Part shown: piece by piece, positions 26,152 to 34,305 of the stretch
Numbering within the stretch: position 1 is the stretch's first letter
How the letters are laid out: every line of letters begins with the position of its first letter
Origin: Microbacterium sp. AB
Lineage (GTDB): Bacteria; Actinomycetota; Actinomycetes; Actinomycetales; Microbacteriaceae
Assembly: GCF_032878875.1 (NCBI RefSeq)
Contig: NZ_CP118157.1
Span: 2,604,001 to 2,668,000, forward strand
Length of the DNA: 64,000 nucleotides
Direction of reading: 5' to 3'
The notes under the pieces: generated by a model
The model's database searches: none
The model's input: the letters and a program-made list of their open reading frames with translations, nothing else
Told to the model about the DNA's origin: nothing
Made by a program: the position numbers and the translations under genes

Positions 26152-26820
26152 ATGGGGCGCACCATAAATGTCACGCGCGTCGTCGATTCGCGTGCACTAA
26201 CCATCGAGGACGTGTTCGGTCACATCCGCGACGAGATCGTCTCCGGTGCACTCGCGCCGCGAAGCCGTGTCGACGACGCCCGCATCGCGGAGTCGCTCGG
26301 CGTTCCGCGCATCCTCGTGCGGGAATCGCTGGTGCGACTGCGGCGCGTCGGACTGGTCTACGACGTCGCGGCTCGCCGCTGCCGGGTGGCGGAGGCCTCC
26401 GCAGACGACTTCCGGGACGCCGTCGAGTATCTCGGCTCGCAGGTCAGCATCGCGCTGCGCATCGCCGTTCCGCGGATGAGCGCGCCGGTGCGGGAGTTCG
26501 CGGCGATGCTCGGCGGCGGGGTCGCAGTCGCCTGCCTGGCCACGCCGCTGTCGAAGCCGCTCATCTACGAGCGGGCCTTCGCGTTCCTCGACGCGATCGT
26601 CGAGGCCGCGGCGAACCCGGTCCTGCGCGTCGCGTTCGACCGGGCGTGGCGCGACCTGCTGGCGTGCAGCTGGGGAGCCCGGCTGCTCCTCGACGCGCCG
26701 GAGGCCGCCGCCCGTCAGGTCCGAGACCTGACGCGCGGCATCTCCGCCGGCGACATCGACGCCGCGGAGCACGCCGTGCGCCGGATGTTCCTGCACGAGC
26801 CCGACCGCTCCATCAGCTGA
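26152..26820 (+). CDS. Second GntR-family regulator, divergent paralogue
   Basis: A 222-residue protein with a GntR winged helix at about residues 18-85 (FGHIRDEIVSGALAPRSRVDD, IAESLGVPRILVRESLVRLRRVGLV) and a helical C-terminal domain with weak FCD similarity. The recognition region of the first regulator (GVSRMPVREAL) and of this one (GVPRILVRESL) are clearly related, so a duplication is likely. The start is ATG 26152 with a strong GGGGAGGGG ribosome-binding site. The last 8 bases overlap the end of the convergent glycerophosphodiesterase gene. Confidence 0.8.
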   Translation: MGRTINVTRVVDSRALTIEDVFGHIRDEIVSGALAPRSRVDDARIAESLGVPRILVRESLVRLRRVGLVYDVAARRCRVAEASADDFRDAVEYLGSQVSIALRIAVPRMSAPVREFAAMLGGGVAVACLATPLSKPLIYERAFAFLDAIVEAAANPVLRVAFDRAWRDLLACSWGARLLLDAPEAAARQVRDLTRGISAGDIDAAEHAVRRMFLHEPDRSIS

Positions 26821-27835
26821 GGGACGGGGCTCGGAAGACCTGCGCGCCCAGATCGGCGTGGTCGACGAAGACGCCGTCCACGCCGGAGTCGCGGAGCGCC
26901 CGCCACTCCCCCGCGTAGTCGCCGTGCGCCGCCCCGCCCCCGGCGCCGCGGAACTCCGGGGCGAGGAAGGCGTTCTCCGGCCGGCACGTCCACGTGTAGA
27001 CCTGGAGGCCGCGCTCCCGCGCGGCCGCGACGAGCGGGGCCGCGCGGCGCTGCCCGGAGAAGGGATCGCGTTCCAGGAGCATCCTCTTGTCCACGCTGAT
27101 CCCCTCGACCGCGTCGGCGAGGTCGTCGAGCCCGTCGGGGGACACCGCCTCCGCATACGTCCGCGCGGCGGCTCCATCCCTCGCGACGAGGTCGAACGGA
27201 GCGCCGGCGGCCTCCAGCAGCGAGACGTATGCGGCCGGGACGCCGCGCTCGCGGAGGCGGGCCAGCACGGTCGGCTCGAACGACTCCACGACGAGCGGAC
27301 GCGAGCCGTCGAGCCATCCCGTCGCCCGCAGATCGCGCTCGACGAGCGGCACGAGGTCGAGCCCCGCCGCCGCGAAGTGGGTCGCGTGCTTCACCTCGAG
27401 CACGACGCCGATCTCCCGGCCGCGGTCGGCGGACGCCTCGCGCACGAGGCCGAGGAGCTCGACGAGGGTCAGGAGGGGCTCGGAGCCGTCGAAGGCCGCG
27501 CTCGACGGGCGGATGGCGGGGAGCCGCTCCCGCGCGCGCAGGGTCGCCAGCTCCTCCCAGGTGAAGTCCTCCGTGAACCACCCCGCGAGGCGTCGGCCGT
27601 CGACGGTCTTCGTCGTGCGGCGTCCGGCGAACTCGGGACGATCCGCGACGTCCGTGGTGCCGGAGATCTCGTTCTCGTGACGGACGACGAGCACCCCGTC
27701 CCGGCTCGCGACCACATCGGGCTCGACGGCGTCGACGCCCATGGCGAAGGCGAGCTCGTAGGAGGAACGCGAATGCTCGGGGCGGTACCCGGGCGCTCCG
27801 CGGTGGCCGATGACGAGCGGAGGGCGGGAGGGCAT
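26813..27835 (-). CDS. Glycerophosphodiester phosphodiesterase
   Basis: A 340-residue GDPD-family TIM barrel that splits glycerophosphodiesters to glycerol-3-phosphate and an alcohol. The catalytic GHRGAPGYRPEHSRSSYELA and the metal-binding EPDVVASRDGVLVVRHE segments are intact, and VEGISVDKRML and VDGVFVDHADLG match later barrel strands. No signal peptide is seen, so it is likely cytoplasmic. A TACCCT box (27843-27848) ends 7 nt before the ATG, giving a leaderless start. The 3' end overlaps the GntR gene on the other strand by 8 bp. Confidence 0.9.
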   Translation of the reverse strand: MPSRPPLVIGHRGAPGYRPEHSRSSYELAFAMGVDAVEPDVVASRDGVLVVRHENEISGTTDVADRPEFAGRRTTKTVDGRRLAGWFTEDFTWEELATLRARERLPAIRPSSAAFDGSEPLLTLVELLGLVREASADRGREIGVVLEVKHATHFAAAGLDLVPLVERDLRATGWLDGSRPLVVESFEPTVLARLRERGVPAAYVSLLEAAGAPFDLVARDGAAARTYAEAVSPDGLDDLADAVEGISVDKRMLLERDPFSGQRRAAPLVAAARERGLQVYTWTCRPENAFLAPEFRGAGGGAAHGDYAGEWRALRDSGVDGVFVDHADLGAQVFRAPSLS

Positions 27836-27910
27836 GCCGCCCAGGGTAGTTCGCCGGGTGCGAACGTCCCGTGAATCACAGCCCACGCATAACATCGCGT
27901 GACTAATGTA

Positions 27911-27938
27911 GGGGGACAGCATCATCGTGGAGTCCCCC
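27911..27938 (+). promoter_or_regulatory. Inverted repeat at the promoter/leader of the Bax-inhibitor gene
   Basis: GGGGGAC (27911-27917) and GTCCCCC (27932-27938) form a perfect 7-bp inverted repeat with a 14-nt spacer, just after a possible -10 box TAATGT (27904-27909). It may be an operator or a 5'-end RNA hairpin. Confidence 0.4.
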
Positions 27939-27983
27939 TCGAACTCGCCGATGCCGTCAGCAGACCATAGGAGTGACCACAGC

Positions 27984-28919
27984 ATGGCCAGCCCCGGTTT
28001 CAACCATCCCGCCTTCTCACAGGATCCCCGCGCGGTCCAGAGCTACCCCGGTGGCGCTCAGGCTGCGCAGTACAGCACCCCCACCACCCCGCCCGCAGCA
28101 GGCGGCCTCGTGCAGGGCGGCCAGTTCGCCCACGTGGGCGTCGACGCCGCGGCGAACGCCCGGATGGAGGGCGCGCTCGCGGCGCCGCCCGCGGGAGCGT
28201 ACGAGACCGGACGCATGACGGTCGAGGACACGATCTGGAAGACCGTGGGCCTGTTCGCCTTCATGCTCGTGTTCGCCGTCGTCGGCTTCTTCTGGACGTT
28301 GGCGCCCGCGCTGAGCGGCGGCGACATCACGCTGGCGCCGTGGATCATCGGCCTCATCGGCGGCGGCATCCTCGGTCTCGTCAACGCCTTCAAGAAGACC
28401 CCGAGCGTTCCGCTGATCTTCGCGTATGCGGGATTCGAGGGGCTCTTCGTCGGCGGGATCTCGGCGTACTTCGAGGTCCTCTTCCCCGGCATCATCATGC
28501 AGGCCACGCTCGCGACGGTCTCCGTCGTCGGCGTGACGCTCGCCCTCTTCGCGAGCGGCAAGGTGCGCGCGTCCGCCCGCGGCGCGAAGATCCTGCTCAT
28601 CGCCATGGTCGGCTACCTCGTCTTCTCGCTCGTGAACATGGTCCTCATGTTCACGGGCGCCCTCGGCGACGGCGCCGCATGGGGCCTGCGCTCCTCCGTC
28701 GAGATCATGGGCATCCCGCTCGGCGTGATCATCGGCGTGCTCGTCGTGTTCATGGCCGCGTACTCGCTCGTCCTCGACTTCGATCAGATCCAGCAGGGCG
28801 TCCGCAACGGCGTCCCGCGCAAGTTCGGCTGGCAGGCCGCCTTCGGCATCATGGTCACCGTCGTGTGGCTCTACGTGGAGATCCTGCGCATGATCGCCAT
28901 CCTCCGCGGCAACGACTAG
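27984..28919 (+). CDS. Bax inhibitor-1/YccA-family membrane protein
   Basis: A 311-residue protein with a Gln/Pro/Ala-rich N-terminal tail (about residues 1-75) and seven hydrophobic helices typical of the BI-1/YccA family, including TPSVPLIFAYAGFEGLFVGG, FASGKVRASARGAKILL and YSLVLDFDQIQQGVRNGVP. Bacterial members act as pH-sensitive Ca2+ leak channels or protease modulators; the role here is unknown. I use the internal ATG at 27984 (MASPGFNHP) with AGGAG upstream rather than longer in-frame starts at 27927. Confidence 0.88.
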   Translation: MASPGFNHPAFSQDPRAVQSYPGGAQAAQYSTPTTPPAAGGLVQGGQFAHVGVDAAANARMEGALAAPPAGAYETGRMTVEDTIWKTVGLFAFMLVFAVVGFFWTLAPALSGGDITLAPWIIGLIGGGILGLVNAFKKTPSVPLIFAYAGFEGLFVGGISAYFEVLFPGIIMQATLATVSVVGVTLALFASGKVRASARGAKILLIAMVGYLVFSLVNMVLMFTGALGDGAAWGLRSSVEIMGIPLGVIIGVLVVFMAAYSLVLDFDQIQQGVRNGVPRKFGWQAAFGIMVTVVWLYVEILRMIAILRGND

Positions 28920-28936
28920 TCGCCACGCTCCCGAGC

Positions 28937-28968
28937 GAAGGCCGTCCCGGTTCGCCGGGACGGCCTTC
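28937..28968 (+). terminator. Hairpin terminator after the Bax-inhibitor gene
   Basis: A perfect 14-bp stem (GAAGGCCGTCCCGG and its complement) closed by a TTCG tetraloop, 17 bp after the stop codon. There is no clear U-run, as often in high-GC Actinobacteria. Confidence 0.85.
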
Positions 28969-29009
28969 GGCGTTTCCCGGGGATCCTCGGAGCGCGTCCG
29001 TTCGCCTCG

Positions 29010-29025
29010 CATAGCGGCCCCATAG
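29010..29025 (+). promoter_or_regulatory. Tandem CATAG box upstream of the envelope cassette (site A)
   Basis: CATAG at 29010-29014 is repeated at 29021-29025, exactly 11 bp apart, 22 bp before the first cassette gene. The same pair with the same spacing and flanks (GCATAGsG...CCATAGCC-like) occurs before the DUF4956 gene. An 11-bp direct repeat is the geometry bound by OmpR/PhoB-type response regulators; part of the second unit could also serve as a -10 element. Confidence 0.55.
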
Positions 29026-29047
29026 CCGTCGCGAGGAGCATCGAGCC

Positions 29048-29992
29048 ATGACCGATCGACGCATCCTGACGCGCAGGGCCTTCCTCATCGGCGGCGCGAC
29101 CACCGTCGTGGGAGCCGGCGCCGCAGCCTGGTGGGCGGCCGATCGCTTCCTCATCCCCCACGTCGAGGTGACGAGCGTCTCCCAGGCCGAGGAGGAGTCG
29201 GGGACGGCGGCCTCCTCGGGCACGACGGCGACGGTCGACGGCGACGCCATGGCCGCCGACAGCTCGGGAGCGGACGTCTCGATCGAGACGGTGACGACGG
29301 GCTCGGGGAGCGACACCGTCACGCACTACGTCGCGCACGTGACGCTCGACGACCCCACCGCGCTGCGCTCCGCGTTCGCCCAGGACCAGTTCGGCGAGAA
29401 CATCACCCAGCTCGTGTCGGAGATGGCCGAGGCACATGGCGCGGTGTTCGCCGTCAACGGCGACTACTACGGCTTCCGCGACACCGGCATCGAGGTCCGC
29501 AACGGCGTCGCGTACCGCGACGCCGGGGCACGCGAGGGACTCGCGCTCTACCGGGACGGCCACGCCGAGATCTACGACGAGACGGCGACCACCGCCCAGG
29601 CGCTCGTCGATGCGGGCGTCTGGACCACGCTCTCCTTCGGACCCGCCCTCGTGCGCGACGGCGCGGCGATCGACGGCGTCGACGAGGTGGAGGTCGACAC
29701 GAACTTCGGCAACCACTCCATCCAGGGCGAGCAGCCGCGCACGGCGATCGGCGTCGTCGACGCCACGCACCTCGTCTTCGTCGTCGTCGACGGACGCGAC
29801 GAGGGCTACAGTCGCGGCGCGACCCTGCCCGAGCTCGCGGAGATCATGGTCGGCCTCGGCGCGCAGACGGCGTACAACCTCGACGGCGGCGGGTCGAGCG
29901 AGATGTGGTTCGACGGCGAGGTCGTGAACAGGCCGTCCAACGGCGGCGAGCGCGCGACGAGCGACATCCTCTACATCGGCGGCGCGTCGTGA
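29048..29992 (+). CDS. Tat-exported phosphodiester glycosidase (NAGPA-domain) protein
   Basis: A 314-residue protein starting with a twin-arginine signal (LTRRAFLIGG followed by a hydrophobic stretch), so it should be exported folded. The mature part has a NAGPA/phosphodiester glycosidase domain: FAVNGDYYGFRDTGIEVRNG, SFGPALVRDG, the repeat-like HSIQGEQPRTAIGV and YNLDGGGSSEMW. Relatives remove or modify sugar phosphodiesters on surface polymers. Its stop overlaps the next gene's GTG by three bases. It opens a cassette with a lipid-linked sugar transferase. Confidence 0.85.
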   Translation: MTDRRILTRRAFLIGGATTVVGAGAAAWWAADRFLIPHVEVTSVSQAEEESGTAASSGTTATVDGDAMAADSSGADVSIETVTTGSGSDTVTHYVAHVTLDDPTALRSAFAQDQFGENITQLVSEMAEAHGAVFAVNGDYYGFRDTGIEVRNGVAYRDAGAREGLALYRDGHAEIYDETATTAQALVDAGVWTTLSFGPALVRDGAAIDGVDEVEVDTNFGNHSIQGEQPRTAIGVVDATHLVFVVVDGRDEGYSRGATLPELAEIMVGLGAQTAYNLDGGGSSEMWFDGEVVNRPSNGGERATSDILYIGGAS

Positions 29993-31059
29993 CGGTCGTC
30001 GCCATCCCCGCATACGAGCCCGACCACCGGCTCGTCGACCTCGCCTCCGCGCTGCGGGCGCGCGATCCCGGCCTCGACATCGTCGTGGCCGACGACGGGA
30101 GCGGCGTCGCCTCCGCGCCGGTGTTCGCCTCCCTCGAGGCCGAGGGCGTGACCGTGCTCAGCCACGGGTCGAACCGCGGGAAGGGCGCCGCCCTCCACAC
30201 GCTCTTCCGATACGCGCGCACGGCCCATCCCGGCACCGCCGTCGTGACCGCCGACGCGGACGGCCAGCACGCCCCCGACGACATCGTCCGGGTCGCGCGC
30301 GAGACCGAGCGGTCCGGCGACGTCATCGTGCTGGGCGTCCGCGACTTCACGGGAGACGACGTGCCGCTGCGCAGCCGGTTCGGCAACGCCGTGTCGGCCA
30401 GGCTCTTCGCCCTGGCGATCGGCGAGCGGGTCGTCGACACGCAGACGGGCCTGAGAGGCCTTCCGCCGCAGGCGCTGCCCTGGGCGACGCGGCTCCCGGG
30501 CGAACGATTCGAATACGAGGCGATCATGCTCCTGAACGCACGCCGCGCCGGCTTCCGGCTCGCGCAGACGCCCATCGAGACCGTCTACCTCGACGAGAAC
30601 CGCAGCTCCCACTTCCGGCCGCTGCGCGACTCGCTCCGCGTCATGGCGCCGCTCGCCGCCTTCCTCGGGTCCTCCCTGATCGCGGCGACGCTCGACGCGC
30701 TGCTGCTGTGGCTGTTCCTCGCGACGACCGGATGGCTGCAGGGCGCGATCGTGGCGGCGCGGCTCGTGAGCGCCACCGTGAACTTCGCCGTGAACCGCAC
30801 GTGGGTGTTCGGACGCGGTCGCGAGCGCGCGCCCCTGCGGGTCGAGCTCGTCCGCTACGCGACGCTGGCCGGCGCGGTCCTCACCGCCAACGTCGGTCTC
30901 ATGACCCTGCTCGACGCGCTCGGCGTCGGGCTCGTGACCGCCAAGGTCGTCACCGAGATCGCGCTGTGGTTCGCGGGCTTCGCCGCGCAGCGGGCGTGGG
31001 TCTTCGCCCACGGACGCGTCTCCCGGCGCCCCGCGTCGAAACCCTATGTCCTCGCCTAA
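29989..31059 (+). CDS. Bifunctional GT2 glycosyltransferase/GtrA-like membrane protein
   Basis: A 356-residue fusion. Residues about 1-220 form a GT2 fold: VVAIPAYEPDHRLVDL, VVADDGSG, NRGKGAALHTLF and the metal-binding DADGQHAPDD, like polyprenyl-phosphate sugar synthases (DPM1 type). Residues about 225-345 form a four-helix GtrA domain (SATVNFAVNRTWVFGRG, FAAQRAWVFAHG) thought to flip polyprenyl-phosphate sugars. The fusion would both charge and move a lipid-linked sugar outward for a surface polymer. GTG start, GTGA-type overlap with the glycosidase gene. Confidence 0.88.
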   Translation: MTVVAIPAYEPDHRLVDLASALRARDPGLDIVVADDGSGVASAPVFASLEAEGVTVLSHGSNRGKGAALHTLFRYARTAHPGTAVVTADADGQHAPDDIVRVARETERSGDVIVLGVRDFTGDDVPLRSRFGNAVSARLFALAIGERVVDTQTGLRGLPPQALPWATRLPGERFEYEAIMLLNARRAGFRLAQTPIETVYLDENRSSHFRPLRDSLRVMAPLAAFLGSSLIAATLDALLLWLFLATTGWLQGAIVAARLVSATVNFAVNRTWVFGRGRERAPLRVELVRYATLAGAVLTANVGLMTLLDALGVGLVTAKVVTEIALWFAGFAAQRAWVFAHGRVSRRPASKPYVLA

Positions 31060-31065
31060 CGGCGG

Positions 31066-31081
31066 CATAGGGAACGCATAG
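31066..31081 (+). promoter_or_regulatory. Tandem CATAG box upstream of the DUF4956 gene (site B)
   Basis: CATAG at 31066-31070 and 31077-31081, again 11 bp apart, with flanks shared with site A (GCATAG, spacer, GCATAGGCC). In addition CCCTATG (31042-31048), within the end of the previous gene, is an inverted partner of CATAGGG (31066-31072). Confidence 0.55.
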
Positions 31082-31111
31082 GCCGCATGACTTCACTGAG
31101 GTGAACGAAAG

Positions 31112-31726
31112 GTGAACGACATGCCCGATCTCACAATGCTCCTCGTCGATCTCGTGGCCATCACGCTGCTGACCGTCGCGGTGTACTTCCACCGGCACCG
31201 CCGGCGCGACCTCGTCGTCGCGTTCTTCGGCGTCAACATCGGCGTCTTCGCGGTGTCAAACGTCCTCGCGTCGGCGGAGATCGCGGCGGGACTCGGGCTC
31301 GGGCTGTTCGGCGTGCTGTCGATCATCCGGCTGCGGTCGAGCGAGATCTCCCAGCGCGAGGTCGCCTACTACTTCGCGGCCCTCGCGATCGGCCTGCTGA
31401 CGGGGCTCGCCCAGACGTTCAGCCTCGTGTCGACCGTGTTCGTCGGCGTCGTCGTCCTCACCCTGGCGGTCGTCGATCATCCCGCGCTCTTCTCCTCCTA
31501 CCGGCATCGCACGGTGCAGCTCGACGAGGCCATCGGCGACGAGGACGCCCTGCGCGAGGCGCTCGAGGAGCGCCTCGGCGGGGAGATCAGGGCGCTCTCG
31601 GTCCAGCACATCGACTTCGTCAACGACACGACGCTCGTCGACGTGCGGTACCGCGTCGGCCGCGGCACGGCGTCCTCGCCGGCCCGCCGCACGACGCTCC
31701 CGGCGCACGAGGAGGTGACGGCGTGA
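31112..31726 (+). CDS. DUF4956 membrane protein
   Basis: A 204-residue protein with four hydrophobic helices in the first about 130 residues (LLVDLVAITLLTVAVYFHRH, RRRDLVVAFFGVNIGVF) and a cytoplasmic alpha/beta tail (about 140-190; HRTVQLDEAIGDEDALREAL). It matches the DUF4956 family, usually found beside VTC-domain proteins, as here. Function is unknown; a role in moving or anchoring polyphosphate or a glycopolymer has been suggested only by context. GTG 31112 is used; ATG 31121, with AAAGGTG upstream, is equally possible. Confidence 0.82.
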   Translation: MNDMPDLTMLLVDLVAITLLTVAVYFHRHRRRDLVVAFFGVNIGVFAVSNVLASAEIAAGLGLGLFGVLSIIRLRSSEISQREVAYYFAALAIGLLTGLAQTFSLVSTVFVGVVVLTLAVVDHPALFSSYRHRTVQLDEAIGDEDALREALEERLGGEIRALSVQHIDFVNDTTLVDVRYRVGRGTASSPARRTTLPAHEEVTA

Positions 31727-32523
31727 ACGCCGCCACGCGGCTGTCCGACCGCTTCGCCCGCCGCTTCGCGCCCATCGCGCTCGAGGACCTCGTCGCCGAG
31801 GCGGAGCTGCTCACGCGCGTCGACCGCAAGTACCTCATGACCGCCGACGAGGCCGTCCGGATCCTGGACGGCGTGGACGAGCGCACCCGCGTGCTCGAGA
31901 TCGACGGAGACCGCGCGTCGCAGTACGGGACGATGTACTTCGACACCCCCGACCTCCTGAGCTATCGCCTCGCCGCCCACGGACGCCGGCGCCGATTCAA
32001 GCTGCGCTCGCGCCACTACGTCGACACCGATGCGGCCTTCCTCGAGATGAAGACGCGCGGCAGCCGCGGCACGACCGTCAAGGAGCGCATCGAGCAGCCG
32101 GCCGACGCCGTCGACCGGCTCACCGACGAGGGCCGCGCCTACGCCGCCGAGGCCGTCGAGTCGCTCGGCCTGGGCGCAGCCGTCGCCGACGCGCTCGAGC
32201 CCACGCTGCACACGGCCTACCGGCGCACCACGCTGCTGCTGCCCGAGGGCGCGCGGGCCACGGTCGACACCGAGCTCGCCTGGACGGACGCATGGGGCGA
32301 CGGCATGGCCCGGCCCGACCTCGTCATCGTCGAGACCAAGTCGTCGTCCCGGGCGTCCTCCCTCGACCGCCTGCTCTGGCGCGGCGGCATCCGCCCCGTG
32401 GGCATCAGCAAGTTCGGCACCGGCCTCGCGGCGATGCGCCCCGACCTTCCCTCCAACAAGTGGAGCCGCGTGCTCCGCCGGCACTTCGACGAGAGCGCCC
32501 ATCCGGCGCTCCACGCCGCCTGA
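31723..32523 (+). CDS. VTC-domain polyphosphate polymerase-like protein
   Basis: A 266-residue protein with the VTC/CYTH-like tunnel fold. Basic tunnel residues are kept in RVDRKYLM, HGRRRRFKLRSRHY and VKERIE, and metal-binding acids in FLEMKTRGS and VIVETKSSSRAS. In yeast Vtc4 this domain makes polyphosphate from ATP while moving it across the membrane. There is no SPX domain or membrane helix here; the adjacent DUF4956 membrane protein, overlapping by GTGA, is the likely partner. The product in bacteria of this type is not established. Confidence 0.85.
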   Translation: MNAATRLSDRFARRFAPIALEDLVAEAELLTRVDRKYLMTADEAVRILDGVDERTRVLEIDGDRASQYGTMYFDTPDLLSYRLAAHGRRRRFKLRSRHYVDTDAAFLEMKTRGSRGTTVKERIEQPADAVDRLTDEGRAYAAEAVESLGLGAAVADALEPTLHTAYRRTTLLLPEGARATVDTELAWTDAWGDGMARPDLVIVETKSSSRASSLDRLLWRGGIRPVGISKFGTGLAAMRPDLPSNKWSRVLRRHFDESAHPALHAA

Positions 32524-32550
32524 ACCAGACCCTCACGACGGGAGAACACC

Positions 32551-34128
32551 ATGACCGACAACCGAACCGACCGACGCCGCTCCGGCGCCTCCGGCCGACC
32601 ACGCGCCGTGCGCGCAGGCCTCGGAGTGGCCTTCGCGCTCGCGGTGGCGACCATCACCGGATGCTCGGCGGCCGTCAGCGCGGCGACCGACACGGGGACG
32701 ACGTCCTCCTCCGAGACGAGCACCGCGACCTCCTCCGCCGCGGCGGCCGACGTCTCGAGCGTCACGGCCGTCCTCGACGCGAACGCCGATCAGACGGTCG
32801 TGAACGACGACGAATGGTCGACGGACGACGCGGTCGACATCGCGCTGTCGGGAACGGACGCGACGACGGACGCCTCCGGCGTCACGGTCGCGGACGGCAC
32901 GGTGACCATCGCCGCGGCCGGCGTCTACCGCCTGTCCGGCGACTACACGGGATCCGTCGTCGTCGCCGCGCCCGACGACGCGCAGGTCGTCCTCATCCTC
33001 GACGGCGCGTCGATCGAGGCGGACGGCGTCCCGGGCATCCAGATCGACACCGCGGACGACGTGGCGGTCTTCCTCGCCGACGGTTCGGAGAACTCCGTCG
33101 CCTCGACCGGCGCATACGCCGCGGACGCGGACGCGAACGCGGCGATCTACAGCGACGCCGACCTGACGATCTCGGGCACCGGCTCGCTCGCGGTCGACGG
33201 CTCCGCGAACGACGGCATCACGAGCAAGGACGACCTCGTCGTCCTCTCGGGCACGATCGACGTCACGGCCGCCGACGACGGCCTGCGTGGCAAGGACTCG
33301 CTCACCGTGCGCGACGGGACGATCACCGTCGACGCGGGGGGCGACGGGCTCACCTCCGACCAGGACTCCGACGAGACGAAGGGCTACGTCGACATCGAGG
33401 GCGGCACCCTGGACATCACGGCCGGCAGCGACGGCATCGACGGCTTCACCGACGTCGTCGTCACGGACGGCGCCGTCACGATCTCCTCGGAGGAGGGCAT
33501 CGAGGCCGGCACCATCGCGATCGGCGGCGGCACGATCGACATCACCTCGACCGACGACGGCATCAACGGCTCCGCCGGGACGAGCGACGACACCGCGAGC
33601 GCCGACGACGCGCAGGACTCCTTCGGCGGCGGGGGCGGGATGGGCGACACCGGCGAGGTCGTGCTCATCGCGGGCGGCACCGTCACGATCGACGCGGCCG
33701 GCGACGGCCTCGACTCCAACGGGTCGATGCAGATCACGGGCGGAACCACGATCGTCTCCGGCCCGACGGACTCGGGCAACGGCGCGCTCGACACCAACGG
33801 CGAGTTCACCGTGTCGGGCGGCACGCTCATCGCGCTCGGATCCGCGGGGATGGCGGAGACGCCCTCGACGGAGTCGGAGCAGGCCTGGGTCGCCGCCGCG
33901 GCGCAGGGCTCGGCCGGGTCGACCGTCGAGGTGCTCTCCTCCGACGGCACCGTGCTCGCCACCGTGACCGCCGCGAAGCAGTTCGAGACGGTCGTCTTCT
34001 CGAGCGCCGACGTCGTGTCGGGTGAGACGTACACGTTCTCGGTCGACGGCTCGTCCGTGGCGACCGCCACGACCGGCGAGGCCCTCGCCGGCGGCATGGG
34101 CGGAGGCGGCGGAGGCCCGCGCCGCTGA
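32551..34128 (+). CDS. Surface lipoprotein with DUF4353-like carbohydrate-binding beta-helix
   Basis: A 525-residue protein with a basic N-terminus, a hydrophobic stretch and a lipobox (TITGC), so it should be lipid-anchored outside the membrane. The body is a chain of degenerate about 20-residue strand repeats such as GTIDVTAADDGLRGKDSL and GGTLDITAGSDGIDGFTD, matching the 'carbohydrate-binding domain-containing' DUF4353 type often coded with CotH/VTC genes. The composition is very rich in Asp, Gly, Thr and Ala. The C-terminus is a glycine run (GGMGGGGGGPRR). It is probably the surface end-point of the cassette; no catalytic motif is seen. Confidence 0.82.
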   Translation: MTDNRTDRRRSGASGRPRAVRAGLGVAFALAVATITGCSAAVSAATDTGTTSSSETSTATSSAAAADVSSVTAVLDANADQTVVNDDEWSTDDAVDIALSGTDATTDASGVTVADGTVTIAAAGVYRLSGDYTGSVVVAAPDDAQVVLILDGASIEADGVPGIQIDTADDVAVFLADGSENSVASTGAYAADADANAAIYSDADLTISGTGSLAVDGSANDGITSKDDLVVLSGTIDVTAADDGLRGKDSLTVRDGTITVDAGGDGLTSDQDSDETKGYVDIEGGTLDITAGSDGIDGFTDVVVTDGAVTISSEEGIEAGTIAIGGGTIDITSTDDGINGSAGTSDDTASADDAQDSFGGGGGMGDTGEVVLIAGGTVTIDAAGDGLDSNGSMQITGGTTIVSGPTDSGNGALDTNGEFTVSGGTLIALGSAGMAETPSTESEQAWVAAAAQGSAGSTVEVLSSDGTVLATVTAAKQFETVVFSSADVVSGETYTFSVDGSSVATATTGEALAGGMGGGGGGPRR

Positions 34129-34168
34129 GCCCGCCGGCCGAGCACGACGCAGGAAGGACGACGCCGGT

Positions 34169-34209
34169 CCGGTGCCGACACGCCGTGCCCCACGGCGTGT
34201 CGGCACCGG
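34169..34209 (+). terminator. Perfect 19-bp stem-loop after the envelope cassette
   Basis: Two perfect 19-bp arms (core GTGCCGACACGCCGTG) around a 3-nt CCC loop, 40 bp after the lipoprotein stop and 97 bp before clpP. The most likely use is as a rho-independent-type terminator for the cassette, although there is no U-run; an operator or attenuator role for the clpP operon is the alternative. Confidence 0.65.
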
Positions 34210-34235
34210 GACTCCTGCGACGTGTCACGGCCCCA

Positions 34236-34265
34236 TCCGCCCCCGGCAGATCCGCCGGGGGCGGA
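34236..34265 (+). promoter_or_regulatory. Second perfect inverted repeat in the clpP upstream region
   Basis: TCCGCCCCCGGC (34236-34247) and its exact complement (34254-34265) with a 6-nt loop, ending 40 bp before the clpP start. The outer half-site TCCGCCC also occurs in the palindrome upstream of the facing regulator gene (35889-35907), so a shared regulator is conceivable but unproven. Confidence 0.45.
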
Positions 34266-34305
34266 TTCGGCCGCGCGCACCGGCCCGGGCACGCAGGCTG
34301 AGGGC

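Noticed and set aside
34169..34209. Attachment site of a mobile element
   Set aside because: No second copy, integrase or tRNA gene is present; a perfect inverted repeat after a gene end is better explained as a terminator or operator.
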